The notes under the pieces were generated by a model, which was not told the origin of the DNA, searched no databases, and saw only the letters and a list, made by a program, of their open reading frames with translations. 19,485 bases of DNA from positions 1-19,485 of the forward strand of contig DBMM01000001.1 of NCBI GenBank assembly GCA_002298925.1, in the 5' to 3' direction. This stretch comes from Geobacter sp. UBA698 (lineage in GTDB: Bacteria; Desulfobacterota; Desulfuromonadia; Geobacterales; Pseudopelobacteraceae). The first letter of the stretch is position 1; each line of letters begins with the position of its first letter. The position numbers and the translations under genes were made by a program. Positions 7,384 to 15,069 of this stretch are shown one piece after another.

Positions 7384-7413
7384 TTGGTAGCATTTACACA
7401 TCAAAAGTGTCAA
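7384..7413 (-). promoter_or_regulatory. Candidate sigma-70 promoter of the SAM-riboswitch operon
   Basis: On the minus strand a consensus TTGACA (7413-7408) is followed after 18 bases by TACCAA (7389-7384), a weak -10. Transcription would start near 7376, roughly 30 bases before the riboswitch, which is the right geometry. The -35 is perfect; the -10 matches only three positions. Confidence 0.45.
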
Positions 7414-7489
7414 TAACAATTTTCCGGTAAGTTGATAGTTATTGGAGGAATAGAACCACACCTAATTGTCGGGGTAGTCCTTCCCAGGT

Positions 7490-8947
7490 TTATTTTATGC
7501 CCCCCAGGCAGAGGTACTTGACCTCGATGAACTCCTCGATGCCGTATTTCGAACCTTCGCGGCCGGTGCCCGATTCCTTCATTCCGCCGAAAGGGGCCAC
7601 TTCCGTGGAGATCAGGCCGGTGTTGATGCCGACCATGCCGTATTCCAGGGCTTCGGCCACCTTCCAGATCCGGCGGATGTCCTGGCTGAAAAAGTAGGAG
7701 GCCAGGCCGAACTCCGTGTCGTTGGCCATCTTTATCGCTTCGGCGTCGCTGCTGAAACGGAAGATCGGCGCCAGCGGCCCGAAGGTTTCCTCCCTGGCCA
7801 CCAGCATGCTGTCGGTTACATCGCTCAGGATGGTCGGTTCAAAAAAGGTGCCACCCAGGGCATGGCGCTTGCCGCCCAGTACCACCCGCGCCCCCTTGGA
7901 CACAGCATCGGCAATGTGCTCTTCGACCTTCTCCACGGCGGCCATGTTGATCAGCGGACCCTGCTGAAAATCTCCTTTGAGTCCGTCTCCGACCTTCAGT
8001 CTGGCAACGGCCTTGACCAGTTTTTTGGTAAAGGCCTCATAGACGCCGTCCTGTACGATCATGCGGTTGGTGCAGACGCAGGTCTGGCCGGTATTGCGGT
8101 ACTTGGAAATGAGTGCCCCTTCCACGGCCGCATCCAGGTCGGCGTCATCGAAGACGATGAAGGGGGCGTTGCCCCCCAGTTCCAGGGAGACCTTTTTGAC
8201 CGTTGCCGCACATTGGGCCATCAGCTGCTTGCCGATTTCGGTGGAGCCGGTGAAGGTCAGCTTGCGCACGATCGGGTTGGCGCACATCTCGTTGCCGATG
8301 GCGGCGGCCGAACCGGTGATGACGCTGAATACGCCGGCCGGCAGGCCGGCCCGTTCCCCCAGTTCGGCCAGGGCCAGGGCCGAGTAGGGGGTGGCGGTGG
8401 CCGGCTTGACCACCATGGTGCAGCCGGCGGCCAAGGCCGGTCCGGCTTTGCGGGTGATCATGGCGGCAGGGAAGTTCCAGGGGGTGATGGCGGCGCAGAC
8501 GCCGACCGGCTCCTTGACGACCACGATGCGCTTGTCAGTCGCATGACCCGGGATGGTATCGCCGTAGATCCGCTTGGCTTCCTCGCTGAACCATTCGATG
8601 AATGAGGCGGCGAAGGCGATCTCCCACCGGGATTCGGCCAGCGGTTTGCCCTGCTCGGCGGTCATGAGCATGGCCAGGTCCTCCTGGTTGGCCATGATCA
8701 GCTCGAACCAGCGCCGCAGGATGGCGGAGCGCTCCTTGGCGGTCCGGGCGCGCCAGGCCGGCAAAGCAGCGTTGGCGGCCTCGATGGCGCGGCGGGTTTC
8801 GTCCGTGCCCATGCGGGGGATCGTGCCCAGTTTTTCGCCAGTGGCCGGGTTGGTGACATCAATGAAGGCGCCGCTGTCAGCATCCAGCCACTGTCCGTTG
8901 AGATAGCATTTCTGTTTCAGCAGGGTAGGGTCTTTGAGGGTGAACAT
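7490..8947 (-). CDS. gabD: Succinate-semialdehyde dehydrogenase (NAD(P)+)
   Basis: This aldehyde dehydrogenase oxidises succinate semialdehyde to succinate in the cytoplasm. The 485-residue length matches GabD. Visible motifs are the cofactor-binding TPWNFP (155-160), Lys181 in VVKPA, the TFTGSTEIGK loop (231-240), the general base Glu256 in SLELGGN, and the catalytic Cys290 in NTGQTCVCTNRM. The CVC arrangement and the following Asn-Arg are typical of GabD, whose second cysteine can form a redox-sensitive disulfide. AGGAGGTT precedes the ATG. It follows the acetyltransferase gene by 17 bases and is probably cotranscribed from the promoter at 9520-9548. A clear terminator after its stop was not found. 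Related substrates such as glutarate semialdehyde remain possible. Confidence 0.92.
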   Translation of the reverse strand: MFTLKDPTLLKQKCYLNGQWLDADSGAFIDVTNPATGEKLGTIPRMGTDETRRAIEAANAALPAWRARTAKERSAILRRWFELIMANQEDLAMLMTAEQGKPLAESRWEIAFAASFIEWFSEEAKRIYGDTIPGHATDKRIVVVKEPVGVCAAITPWNFPAAMITRKAGPALAAGCTMVVKPATATPYSALALAELGERAGLPAGVFSVITGSAAAIGNEMCANPIVRKLTFTGSTEIGKQLMAQCAATVKKVSLELGGNAPFIVFDDADLDAAVEGALISKYRNTGQTCVCTNRMIVQDGVYEAFTKKLVKAVARLKVGDGLKGDFQQGPLINMAAVEKVEEHIADAVSKGARVVLGGKRHALGGTFFEPTILSDVTDSMLVAREETFGPLAPIFRFSSDAEAIKMANDTEFGLASYFFSQDIRRIWKVAEALEYGMVGINTGLISTEVAPFGGMKESGTGREGSKYGIEEFIEVKYLCLGGIK

Positions 8948-8964
8948 GGGGAACCTCCTGTTTG

Positions 8965-9468
8965 CTATGCCGCGATATTTTTTTCCATCACATAATCATC
9001 CATCACATAACCGTTGCCGATGTCGTTGACCACCTCTTCGGCCACCTGCCAGCCGGCCCGTTGGTAGGAACGGATGGCTTTGTGGTTATGCTTGTTGACG
9101 TTCAGAACCAGCCGCGCAGCGCCGGAAGCGCATGCCATCCCCTCCACTTCGGCCAGAGCCCGGGCGCCGATGCCCTGCCCGTGGTATTCCGGCAGCAGAT
9201 ACAGCTTGTGCAATTTTATGGTGCTGTCGCCATAGGGGCCCAGGGCGGCAAAGCCGATCATGGCGCCGTCAGCGCTTATGTTCAGCCAGTGGACCCCCGC
9301 TTTGAGTTCATCCTCGATAAGCTGGCGGGTGTAGCCCCGTTCCAGCATGTAATCGATCTGCTCCACCGTGATGATGCCGGGGTAATGGGCGTGCCAGATG
9401 CGGCGGGCGAGGGCAATCAGTTCGTCGATGGAGCTTGGTTCGAGCGGAGTGATGCTGATCTGGGGCAT
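8965..9468 (-). CDS. GNAT-family N-acetyltransferase
   Basis: This 167-residue protein transfers an acetyl group from acetyl-CoA to an amine; the substrate cannot be told. The acetyl-CoA-binding motif A is LPEYHGQGIGARAL (92-105), preceded by the beta-4 strand KLHKLYL. The motif B region reads NVNKHNHKAIRSYQRAGW (123-140), with the usual Asn and Tyr. I chose the ATG at 9468 because the frame upstream to 9624 reads through the promoter and has no family resemblance; AAGGA lies 9 bases before the chosen start. It is the first gene of a likely two-gene unit with gabD. Confidence 0.88.
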   Translation of the reverse strand: MPQISITPLEPSSIDELIALARRIWHAHYPGIITVEQIDYMLERGYTRQLIEDELKAGVHWLNISADGAMIGFAALGPYGDSTIKLHKLYLLPEYHGQGIGARALAEVEGMACASGAARLVLNVNKHNHKAIRSYQRAGWQVAEEVVNDIGNGYVMDDYVMEKNIAA

Positions 9469-9519
9469 CTTCAGGAATCCTTTGCGCAGCCGTTGAGAGT
9501 TGATGAAATTCAATTGAAA

Positions 9520-9548
9520 ATTATAGCATTCAATGTGGTGCCTGTCAC
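9520..9548 (-). promoter_or_regulatory. Sigma-70-type promoter for the GNAT-gabD unit
   Basis: On the minus strand GTGACA (9548-9543, five of six consensus bases) is separated by exactly 17 bases from a perfect TATAAT (9525-9520). The start would fall near 9513, about 45 bases before the GNAT ATG at 9468. Confidence 0.8.
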
Positions 9549-9636
9549 GGCCTGCAGGCGTTTTACGGGGCAGTTTCGTTGACGCAGCGCTCTGCAGGGT
9601 TACGGGAAATGTTTGCAGCCCCAAGGTATTCCAGGA

Positions 9637-10413
9637 TCAGTGCCCCTTGGCGGTTTCAGCCCGGATTGCCGCTGCCAGATCGCGGCTTACCGCCAGCAGC
9701 GCCCGGCTGTATGCAGCCACCAGAGGATCGTAGCCCGCAGCAGCCACGGGCTCGCGCACCACTGAACGGCCGGTTTTCAGCGCTGCTCCTCCTGTGCCTC
9801 GGCGCAAGGACCAGACCGCCTCAACGGTGACAGCCTCCCCCGGAGACGATTCGAAGCGCCGGAAGTCCAGCAACACCCGGTAGTCCGCATTGGCACCGGC
9901 ATGCTGCAGATTTGACGACACCCTGTCCGATGGAAGCAGTCGTCCCAGGTTCTCCGCGATGAGACGGGGAATTTCGCTCTTGAGCGGCTCGGCCCAGCGA
10001 TGCGACTCAAGGATGTCCACACGGTTGGCGGCAACGCGCACCACCAGCTGCGGCCGGTCCACCAGCTCCGGAAGTGTGACCGGGCCGACGGCAACTGATG
10101 GAACGGCGGTGGCAGCGACCGGTGATTCGACCTGTGCTGCCGGCTCCAGGGTATAGAAGGTTACCCGTGGTGATCTGCTGCAGCCGGCCGTAGCGCAGGC
10201 AAGCCAGAGCGCTGCAATAGCAACCCCGACGAAACGGGATAGATGGTCTAATTCCAGTTTCAAATCGGAGATGCCATCAAGGCGGCAAGGAATGAGGCGA
10301 CGGAGGCATACAATCAGTATGTTGAGGAGCCGAAGACGAGCCAACGAAGAGGGTGCTTTGATTTGGAATTGGAATATAGATAAAAACGTGCCATAGGCAA
10401 ATCTGCGCATCAT
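9637..10413 (-). CDS. pqiC: PqiC-like outer-membrane lipoprotein (ABC-type transport auxiliary family)
   Basis: PqiC anchors the PqiB needle to the outer membrane during lipid transport across the periplasm. The mature part has the family fold: FYTLEP after the lipid Cys, VAVGPVTLPELVDRPQLVVR, and NLGRLLPSDRV. The lipoprotein signal is at residues 57-78, with hydrophobic FVGVAIAALWLACATAGC and lipidated Cys78. The frame starts with ATG at 10413, overlapping the pqiB stop (ATGA). About 55 residues therefore precede the signal peptide, most of them (about 12-56) translated from a 134-bp terminal-repeat element. Without that insert the protein would have the usual length of about 190 residues. 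Whether the extended leader still allows export is unclear; a TTG at 10263 could restore a short signal but has no ribosome site. Confidence 0.82.
   Translation of the reverse strand: MMRRFAYGTFLSIFQFQIKAPSSLARLRLLNILIVCLRRLIPCRLDGISDLKLELDHLSRFVGVAIAALWLACATAGCSRSPRVTFYTLEPAAQVESPVAATAVPSVAVGPVTLPELVDRPQLVVRVAANRVDILESHRWAEPLKSEIPRLIAENLGRLLPSDRVSSNLQHAGANADYRVLLDFRRFESSPGEAVTVEAVWSLRRGTGGAALKTGRSVVREPVAAAGYDPLVAAYSRALLAVSRDLAAAIRAETAKGH
10247..10380. mobile_element. 134-bp MITE-like element with ~20-bp terminal inverted repeats, inserted in pqiC
   Basis: The right end read on the minus strand (10380-10360, tctatattccaattccaaatc) matches the left end read on the plus strand (10247-10266, tctaattccagtttcaaatc) at all but three positions, counting one gap. 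The inner part encodes nothing recognisable but is open in the pqiC frame. Terminal repeats plus small size suggest a non-autonomous element. A clear target-site duplication could not be identified. Confidence 0.6.
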
Positions 10414-12086
10414 GGTTTGTCCTCCCGTTTGCCGCGAATCAAGGATTCCGGGTGCTGCTCCAGGTAGTCGCCGAGCTGCCGCAGTGACTGGGCAGCACGG
10501 GTTAACTCCCGCATCGTCTCGCGCAGGTCCAGCTGCAGCGGTGTATTGCTGTCAAGAATCTGGTTGGCGCTGCCCAGGGTCTTGCGTGTCTCTGCCAGTG
10601 TCTTGCGCACATCCTCCAGGGATTGCCGCGACTCCTTGAAGGTTGAGCGCATTTCCGGTATGACCGCGCTGTCCACGTTATTCAAGAGCTTCTCGGCGCT
10701 CTTGAGGGTTGTGTCCAGGGACTGTATCGTTTTTCTTGAATCGCCGGCAAGCTCCTCAAACGGTATTTTTTCTATTTTCTGGGCAATCTGCATCAGCTTC
10801 TTCTGCAATTGATCCATGGAGCCGGGAATGACGGGAAACCTGGGCGGATTTGTACTCCAGTCGATTTTGGCCGGTGGGGTCTTTGGAAAGAAATCCAGAG
10901 CGACCAGCAATTGCCCGGTCAATAGATTGCCGCTTTTGAGCTCCGCGCGGAAACCGTGCGCAACGAGCGAATCGAGTAGTGCCCGGGAGTCACGGGGCTT
11001 TACCTGCTGTGATTTGTTGCGGTACAGGGCAAGCAGTCGCTCCGGATAGAACTGGATCTCAACCGGTATGGAGAGATCCGAATTTTGGGAGTTCAGAGCG
11101 ATATTGATCTTCGTCACTTCGCCCACGGTCACTCCCCGTAGGTCCACCGGTGCTCCGACAGTGAGCCCTCGCACCGATTCCTTGAACACGAGCAGATAGG
11201 TCTCAACCGCTTCCGCGTGCTTCAAAGCCTCGTCTCTGGTCGGAAACAGGGAAAAAACGCTGTTGGGGCGTGCTGGTGCGGTTTCGGTCAGGTCCTGGGG
11301 AGTCTGAAAGGAGATGCCCCCCAGCAGGATCGAAGCCATGGATTCCGTGTTGATCTTCACTCCGCTGGTGCTGAGGGTCAGGTCGATGCCGCTGGCATGC
11401 CAGAAAATGGTGTTGGACTTGACGTTTTGGTCGTAGGGGGAGCGGATGAATACCTTTATGGTGACCCCTTTGCCATCCCGGTCCAGTTCCGTGGCAATCA
11501 CCTGCCCCACCTGCATGCGCCGGTATAAGACCGGCGATGTGGTGTCAAGAGAGCCGGCATCCGTGGCGTGCAGAATAAACTGGCTGCCGGGGACGTCCAG
11601 CGATACGGCCGGCGGTGTCTCAATACCGATGAATGCGTCCCGTTGTTCGGTTGAAGTGCCGGCATCAACTCCGATATAAGAGCCCCCGATCAGCGTGCTG
11701 AGACCGGAAACGTTGCCCCCCGAGATCCGGGCGCGCACCACCCAGAAGCGGGTATCCTTTACCAGGAGTCCTCTGGCATCCTTGGACAGTTCGGCGGTTA
11801 CCACCACGTGGGAGCGGTCCTTGGCAATGGCCAGCCCTTTGACCTCGCCAATCTGCACGTCCTTGTACTTGATCTTGGTCTTGCCCGCCTCCATCCCCTC
11901 GCCGGTCTTGAAGGTGATGGTGATGGTCTCTCCACGATCCATGAAAGTCTTGACCGCCAGCGAAAGGCCGATCAGCGCCGCAATGATGGGGATGATCCAG
12001 ACCAGCTGGACAGAGAAGCGCCGTTTCGGCTCGCTGACGGCATCGGGAATATCGGAAAACTCAGGCTGTTGAGGCGTATCGCTCAT
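10410..12086 (-). CDS. pqiB: PqiB-like MCE-domain lipid transport protein
   Basis: PqiB forms a periplasm-spanning tube of stacked MCE rings that moves lipid between the inner and outer membranes. From the start at 12086 the protein has 558 residues, close to E. coli PqiB (546). It has one membrane anchor (27-48, WIIPIIAALIGLSLAVKTF), three MCE domains (about 50-145, 165-260 and 295-400) and a long helical C-terminus (423-545) that forms the needle. The end QLGDYLEQHPESLIRGK is typical of the family. The ATG overlaps the upstream pqiA-part stop by one base (TAATG). A longer frame to 12272 only shadows that gene. It overlaps pqiC at its end (ATGA). Confidence 0.93.
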   Translation of the reverse strand: MSDTPQQPEFSDIPDAVSEPKRRFSVQLVWIIPIIAALIGLSLAVKTFMDRGETITITFKTGEGMEAGKTKIKYKDVQIGEVKGLAIAKDRSHVVVTAELSKDARGLLVKDTRFWVVRARISGGNVSGLSTLIGGSYIGVDAGTSTEQRDAFIGIETPPAVSLDVPGSQFILHATDAGSLDTTSPVLYRRMQVGQVIATELDRDGKGVTIKVFIRSPYDQNVKSNTIFWHASGIDLTLSTSGVKINTESMASILLGGISFQTPQDLTETAPARPNSVFSLFPTRDEALKHAEAVETYLLVFKESVRGLTVGAPVDLRGVTVGEVTKINIALNSQNSDLSIPVEIQFYPERLLALYRNKSQQVKPRDSRALLDSLVAHGFRAELKSGNLLTGQLLVALDFFPKTPPAKIDWSTNPPRFPVIPGSMDQLQKKLMQIAQKIEKIPFEELAGDSRKTIQSLDTTLKSAEKLLNNVDSAVIPEMRSTFKESRQSLEDVRKTLAETRKTLGSANQILDSNTPLQLDLRETMRELTRAAQSLRQLGDYLEQHPESLIRGKREDKP

Positions 12087-12718
12087 TAATTTCTCTCTTT
12101 CTGAAAAGGGTCCCAAATCAGGCGCGGATCGAATTGCATGGAAGCGAGCATGGTCAGCACCACTACGGCGCCAAAGGCCAGTGCGGCCGGTCCCGCCTTG
12201 ACCGTTGCTATGGAACCGAACTGCACCAGTGCCGCCAGGAGCGTCACAACGTAGATGTCCAGCATCGACCAACGACCAACCAACTCAACCAACCGGTAGA
12301 GGCGGGTGCGTTGCCGGGGACGCCATCTGGAGCGGCGCTGCACCGAAACCAGCAGCAGGGTGAGCGAGATCAGCTTGAGAAGCGGGATTGTGACACTGGC
12401 GATAAATACGATAACGGCAATCATCCAGGAACCTGTTTTCCAGAGCTGGACCACTCCGCTCAGGATAGTGTCCTTGCGGTAGCTGATGAGTGAACCGGTC
12501 TCCATGATCGTCATGAGATTCGCGGGGACATACAGGATATAGGCGGCGATTAGCAGCGCCCAGCAGCGCGCGATGCTGCCCGGTTTGCGGAAATGCAGGG
12601 CAGCGCCGCAACGGGGGCAGTGTGCCGGACCCGATGCCGGTTCCAGCTTGGACACCAGCTTGCAGACGTGACAGGAGCAATATCCCAGCGTGGCGGCGCT
12701 CAGCGTGATCTTCGTCAT
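12086..12718 (-). CDS. pqiA: PqiA-like membrane protein, second half (split PqiA)
   Basis: This is one of two adjacent genes, each equal to half of the ~417-residue E. coli PqiA. The 210-residue protein has a zinc-ribbon with C16-x2-C19 and C34-x2-C37, followed by four membrane segments (about 50-70, 98-124, 152-170 and 176-194). It carries the family stretch GRWSMLDIYVVTLLAALVQFG, given here as residues 148-168. In the complex it is the inner-membrane part feeding lipid to PqiB. AAGGGG stands 7 bases before the ATG, and the ATG overlaps the first half's stop (ATGA, 12715-12718). Confidence 0.9.
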   Translation of the reverse strand: MTKITLSAATLGYCSCHVCKLVSKLEPASGPAHCPRCGAALHFRKPGSIARCWALLIAAYILYVPANLMTIMETGSLISYRKDTILSGVVQLWKTGSWMIAVIVFIASVTIPLLKLISLTLLLVSVQRRSRWRPRQRTRLYRLVELVGRWSMLDIYVVTLLAALVQFGSIATVKAGPAALAFGAVVVLTMLASMQFDPRLIWDPFQKERN

Positions 12719-13347
12719 GGGGCAGCCCCTTTGCCGGATCTTCCGTCCAGGCGGGCCCAGACATCACGGGCGCTAAACGCTGTGGCCGCGGCAGCCAGCA
12801 GGAGGGTCAGCCCCCCGAATGACCACACGGCAGCACCGGGGATTACCTTGAACGAGCTGGTGAGCTTCACCACCGAAACAAGCACCCCCAGCATGAATAC
12901 TTCGACCATACCCCACGGTTCGACAATTCCCATCAAGCGCAGGATAATTCTGTAGCCGGCGGGTACGCGCCGAAATTTGAGCGGCAGCAGGAGATAGATC
13001 ATCGTGATCAGCTCCAGGGAGGGGATGAGAATGGTGGTCAGGAACACTATCAGCGAGATGGGCTTCATCTGCTGGTCCCAGAGGGAACGCACTGCGCCGG
13101 CAAGAGTAATCGCACTAAGGGACCCCTTGACCTCGATCGAGAAGAGGGGAAACAGGTTGGCGATCGCGAACAGCACGGCAGCGGCCAGAGTGTAGGCCAG
13201 CGTGCGGTTAATGCTGTCGGTGGCGTTTCGGTACAATATCGCGCCGCACCGGCTGCAACTGGCCGCGCACCCCCGTTTGAGAGGGATGTCCCGCTGGAGC
13301 AGGTCACAGTCATGACAAATTATGAGTTGTGCCGGATTACGCTCCAT
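12715..13347 (-). CDS. pqiA: PqiA-like membrane protein, first half (split PqiA)
   Basis: This is the first gene of the pqi operon. From the ATG at 13347 it has 210 residues, the same length as the second half. It carries a zinc ribbon C11-x2-C14 / C31-x2-C34 and four membrane segments (about 48-70, 97-121, 146-163 and 172-192), with the PqiA motif EPWGMVEVFMLGVLVSVV. AGGAG lies 11 bases before this ATG. An in-frame ATG at 13428 would add 27 residues without family resemblance and has no ribosome site, so I prefer the shorter form. A weak promoter-like pair on the minus strand (TTTACT, 16 bases, TTAAAA) lies between the two starts, which fits the shorter form. Two genes in place of one fused PqiA is a known variation. 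Confidence 0.87.
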   Translation of the reverse strand: MERNPAQLIICHDCDLLQRDIPLKRGCAASCSRCGAILYRNATDSINRTLAYTLAAAVLFAIANLFPLFSIEVKGSLSAITLAGAVRSLWDQQMKPISLIVFLTTILIPSLELITMIYLLLPLKFRRVPAGYRIILRLMGIVEPWGMVEVFMLGVLVSVVKLTSSFKVIPGAAVWSFGGLTLLLAAAATAFSARDVWARLDGRSGKGAAP

Positions 13348-13753
13348 CCAGAAAGCCACTCCTCTTCCGTTGGGTGTTGCTCGATACAGCCGATTCAGGT
13401 CACACATTTTAAGGCCAACCAGCATCAAAGTAAATGAAAACCCCCGCCTGCGGAATTCCGAATGGTGGGTTCAGATATGCCAGCAGCTTGTCAGCTTCAG
13501 GTGGGAGCGGTGCCGGGGCAGGTTTGCCTTTCTGTTGACGGTTCATATTCACCTTCCTGCCGCTCCCGATGTCCCGCTTTTTCTCTCTTTCGATCGTTGC
13601 CCACCGTCAATTATTATCCCAGGTTTGACAGTGCATTAAAAAGAATTAAAGTTTATCCAGCATCACGAAATTATTAAGTAATTAGCGTTCATCGTTCCGG
13701 TTTTAGATTGAGAACAATCCGCGTGACAGCATATTCCGCACAGGAGGTGTGCA
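13348..13753. other. Divergent intergenic region between pqi and the T6SS module
   Basis: The stretch separates leftward pqi genes from rightward hcp. It holds the probable pqi leader at its left and the hcp promoter candidate at its right. In the middle is an imperfect inverted repeat: gggagcgg (13503-13510) and ccgctccc (13560-13567), with a further partly matching GCAGG segment inside each arm. The arms enclose about 49 bases and have no proper T-tract. A 71-codon open frame at 13462-13677 has no ribosome site and unlikely composition. No gene is supported. Confidence 0.5.
13625..13652 (+). promoter_or_regulatory. Candidate sigma-70 promoter for hcp
   Basis: A perfect TTGACA (13625-13630) is followed after 16 bases by TAAAGT (13647-13652, four of six). 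This leaves a leader of about 95 bases before the hcp ATG. No sigma-54 GG-N10-GC pattern, which often drives hcp genes, was found here. Confidence 0.45.
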
Positions 13754-14236
13754 ATGGCTTTGGACATGTTCATCAAGATTGACAGCATCAAGGGGGAGTC
13801 CACCGACGATAAGCACAAGGATGAGATCGACGTCCTGGCCTGGTCGTGGGGGATGTCCCAATCCGGGACCACGCACACTGGTGAAGGTGGTGGCGCCGGC
13901 AGGGTTTCCTTCAAGAACCTGACGATCACAAAGCGTACCGACAGTGCATCCCCTGCACTCATGCTCGCCTGCAGCAGAGGAAGTCACATCAAGGAGGCGA
14001 CGTTGACCGTTCGGAAACCGGGAGAGATGCCGGTGGAGTTCGTTCGCTTGAAGCTGACAGAAATAATGGTGTCGTCGCTCGACGATGTCACCTGCGGTGA
14101 TGAGCCGTTCATAGCCGAACAGGTGACCCTGGACTTCTCGAAAGTGCAGTTCGAATATTTCCGCCAGAAGCCCGACGGGACAACCGAACCGGTCCCGTCG
14201 TTCAAGTGGGATATCAAGGCCAATAAACCTGGGTAA
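13754..14236 (+). CDS. hcp: Type VI secretion system tube protein Hcp (Hcp1 type)
   Basis: Hcp hexamers stack into the inner tube that the T6SS sheath fires into a neighbouring cell. Some Hcp proteins hold small effectors in their lumen and chaperone them. The 160-residue protein starts MALDMFIKIDSIKGES, then has IDVLAWSWGMSQSG and a Gly-rich loop, and later VSFKNLTITKRTD and LTLDFSKVQFEY-type strands. These match the Pseudomonas Hcp1 family throughout as I recall it. AGGAGG lies 7 bases before the ATG. No effector domain is fused at the C-terminus. It is the first gene of a rightward cluster of putative effectors, suggesting this Hcp may be dedicated to their delivery. Confidence 0.96.
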   Translation: MALDMFIKIDSIKGESTDDKHKDEIDVLAWSWGMSQSGTTHTGEGGGAGRVSFKNLTITKRTDSASPALMLACSRGSHIKEATLTVRKPGEMPVEFVRLKLTEIMVSSLDDVTCGDEPFIAEQVTLDFSKVQFEYFRQKPDGTTEPVPSFKWDIKANKPG

Positions 14237-14298
14237 AGCGGCCCAATTATTCCGTGAGGCAAATCCATGGCAGGATATGAGCAGCGAATGACTTAGGT

Positions 14299-14336
14299 CT
14301 TCAACTTGAGAACTTGAAACCTGATCCCAGAGGTTG
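14299..14336 (+). repeat. Leader repeat copy 1, upstream of the M15 effector
   Basis: The block contains cttcaacttg (14299-14308), aacttg (14311-14316) and agaggttg (14329-14336). The same three words in the same order, with spacing 12 and 27 instead of 12 and 30 bases, recur at 16226-16260 ahead of the lipase-like gene. In both places the ribosome site and effector start follow downstream. It is either part of a duplicated leader or a recombination junction. Confidence 0.5.
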
Positions 14337-14373
14337 TGACCGTGGACTATTACATCAAAAGGAGGATTATACG

Positions 14374-15069
14374 ATGAGTGTACTTCAAGCTTCGGTGGGT
14401 AACAATGGCAACAACCTGGATGAAGATGTTCTTACTGTCCAAAGCCTTCTGAAATCGAAGGGCTACGACCCGGGGCCGGTGGATGGCATCTGCGGTTCAA
14501 ACACAATTGCCGCAATCCGCAAGTTTCAGGCAACGTTTCTGACGCAACCCGACGGACTTATTGAACCGGGCAAAAAGACGTGGATAAGGCTTTCAAGCAC
14601 AGGCGGATCAAATACAACTCCAGACCTCGTGCAATGGAGCGGTGACAGCGCAAAATGGAGCCAGGAGAAGAAACTGGCAAGCCTGCATCCGGATCTGCAA
14701 CCGAAGGTGACGAAAATATTACAAGCGTTATCAGCACGCGGTTTCCAGCCGAAGATCTACTATGGCTGGCGCTCTGTTGCGGTTCAACTGCAGCTCTACT
14801 TCCAGGGAAACAGCAAGGTGAAATTCAGCTTCCACAATGCCCAAAAGCCCGACGGAACTCCCATCTCCTACGCAGCCGACATAGTAGACGACCGATTTGG
14901 CTGGTCCCCCGGAGCGGAAAAATCGGGCTTCTGGAAGGCCCTGGGTGAAGAAGCGAAAACGCAATCCCTCACCTGGGGGGGCGATTGGGTGAACTTCCGT
15001 GATTGGGCTCACGTTCAGCTGGTTCCAAACTCGGAACTTGCCAGAGTTAAACAGGAGAGCGGTTTGTGA
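14374..15069 (+). CDS. Peptidoglycan-binding M15 (VanY/L-Ala-D-Glu endopeptidase-like) hydrolase, probable T6SS effector
   Basis: The 231-residue protein has an N-terminal peptidoglycan-binding type 1 domain (about 12-72: LTVQSLLKSKGYDPGPVDGI and TIAAIRKFQ). A C-terminal M15 zinc peptidase domain follows (about 95-220). The expected metal ligands are His154 in SFHNAQ, Asp169 in YAADIVDD and His213 in DWAHVQL, with Asp210 three residues before the last His as the catalytic acid/base. It would cut peptide cross-links or stems of the wall. There is no signal peptide and no holin nearby, so a phage lysin is unlikely; a T6SS cargo is favoured by the adjacent hcp and the overlapping exported partner. 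The start at 14374 has AAAGGAGG upstream; an earlier in-frame ATG at 14314 reads through that site. Confidence 0.85.
   Translation: MSVLQASVGNNGNNLDEDVLTVQSLLKSKGYDPGPVDGICGSNTIAAIRKFQATFLTQPDGLIEPGKKTWIRLSSTGGSNTTPDLVQWSGDSAKWSQEKKLASLHPDLQPKVTKILQALSARGFQPKIYYGWRSVAVQLQLYFQGNSKVKFSFHNAQKPDGTPISYAADIVDDRFGWSPGAEKSGFWKALGEEAKTQSLTWGGDWVNFRDWAHVQLVPNSELARVKQESGL

Noticed and set aside
9469..9624. N-terminal extension of the GNAT frame to an ATG at 9624
   Set aside because: It would span the well-formed promoter at 9520-9548, and the added residues show no family similarity.
12087..12272. Longer pqiB start at 12272
   Set aside because: It overlaps the upstream membrane-protein gene in another frame; the TAATG-coupled start at 12086 gives the normal family length.
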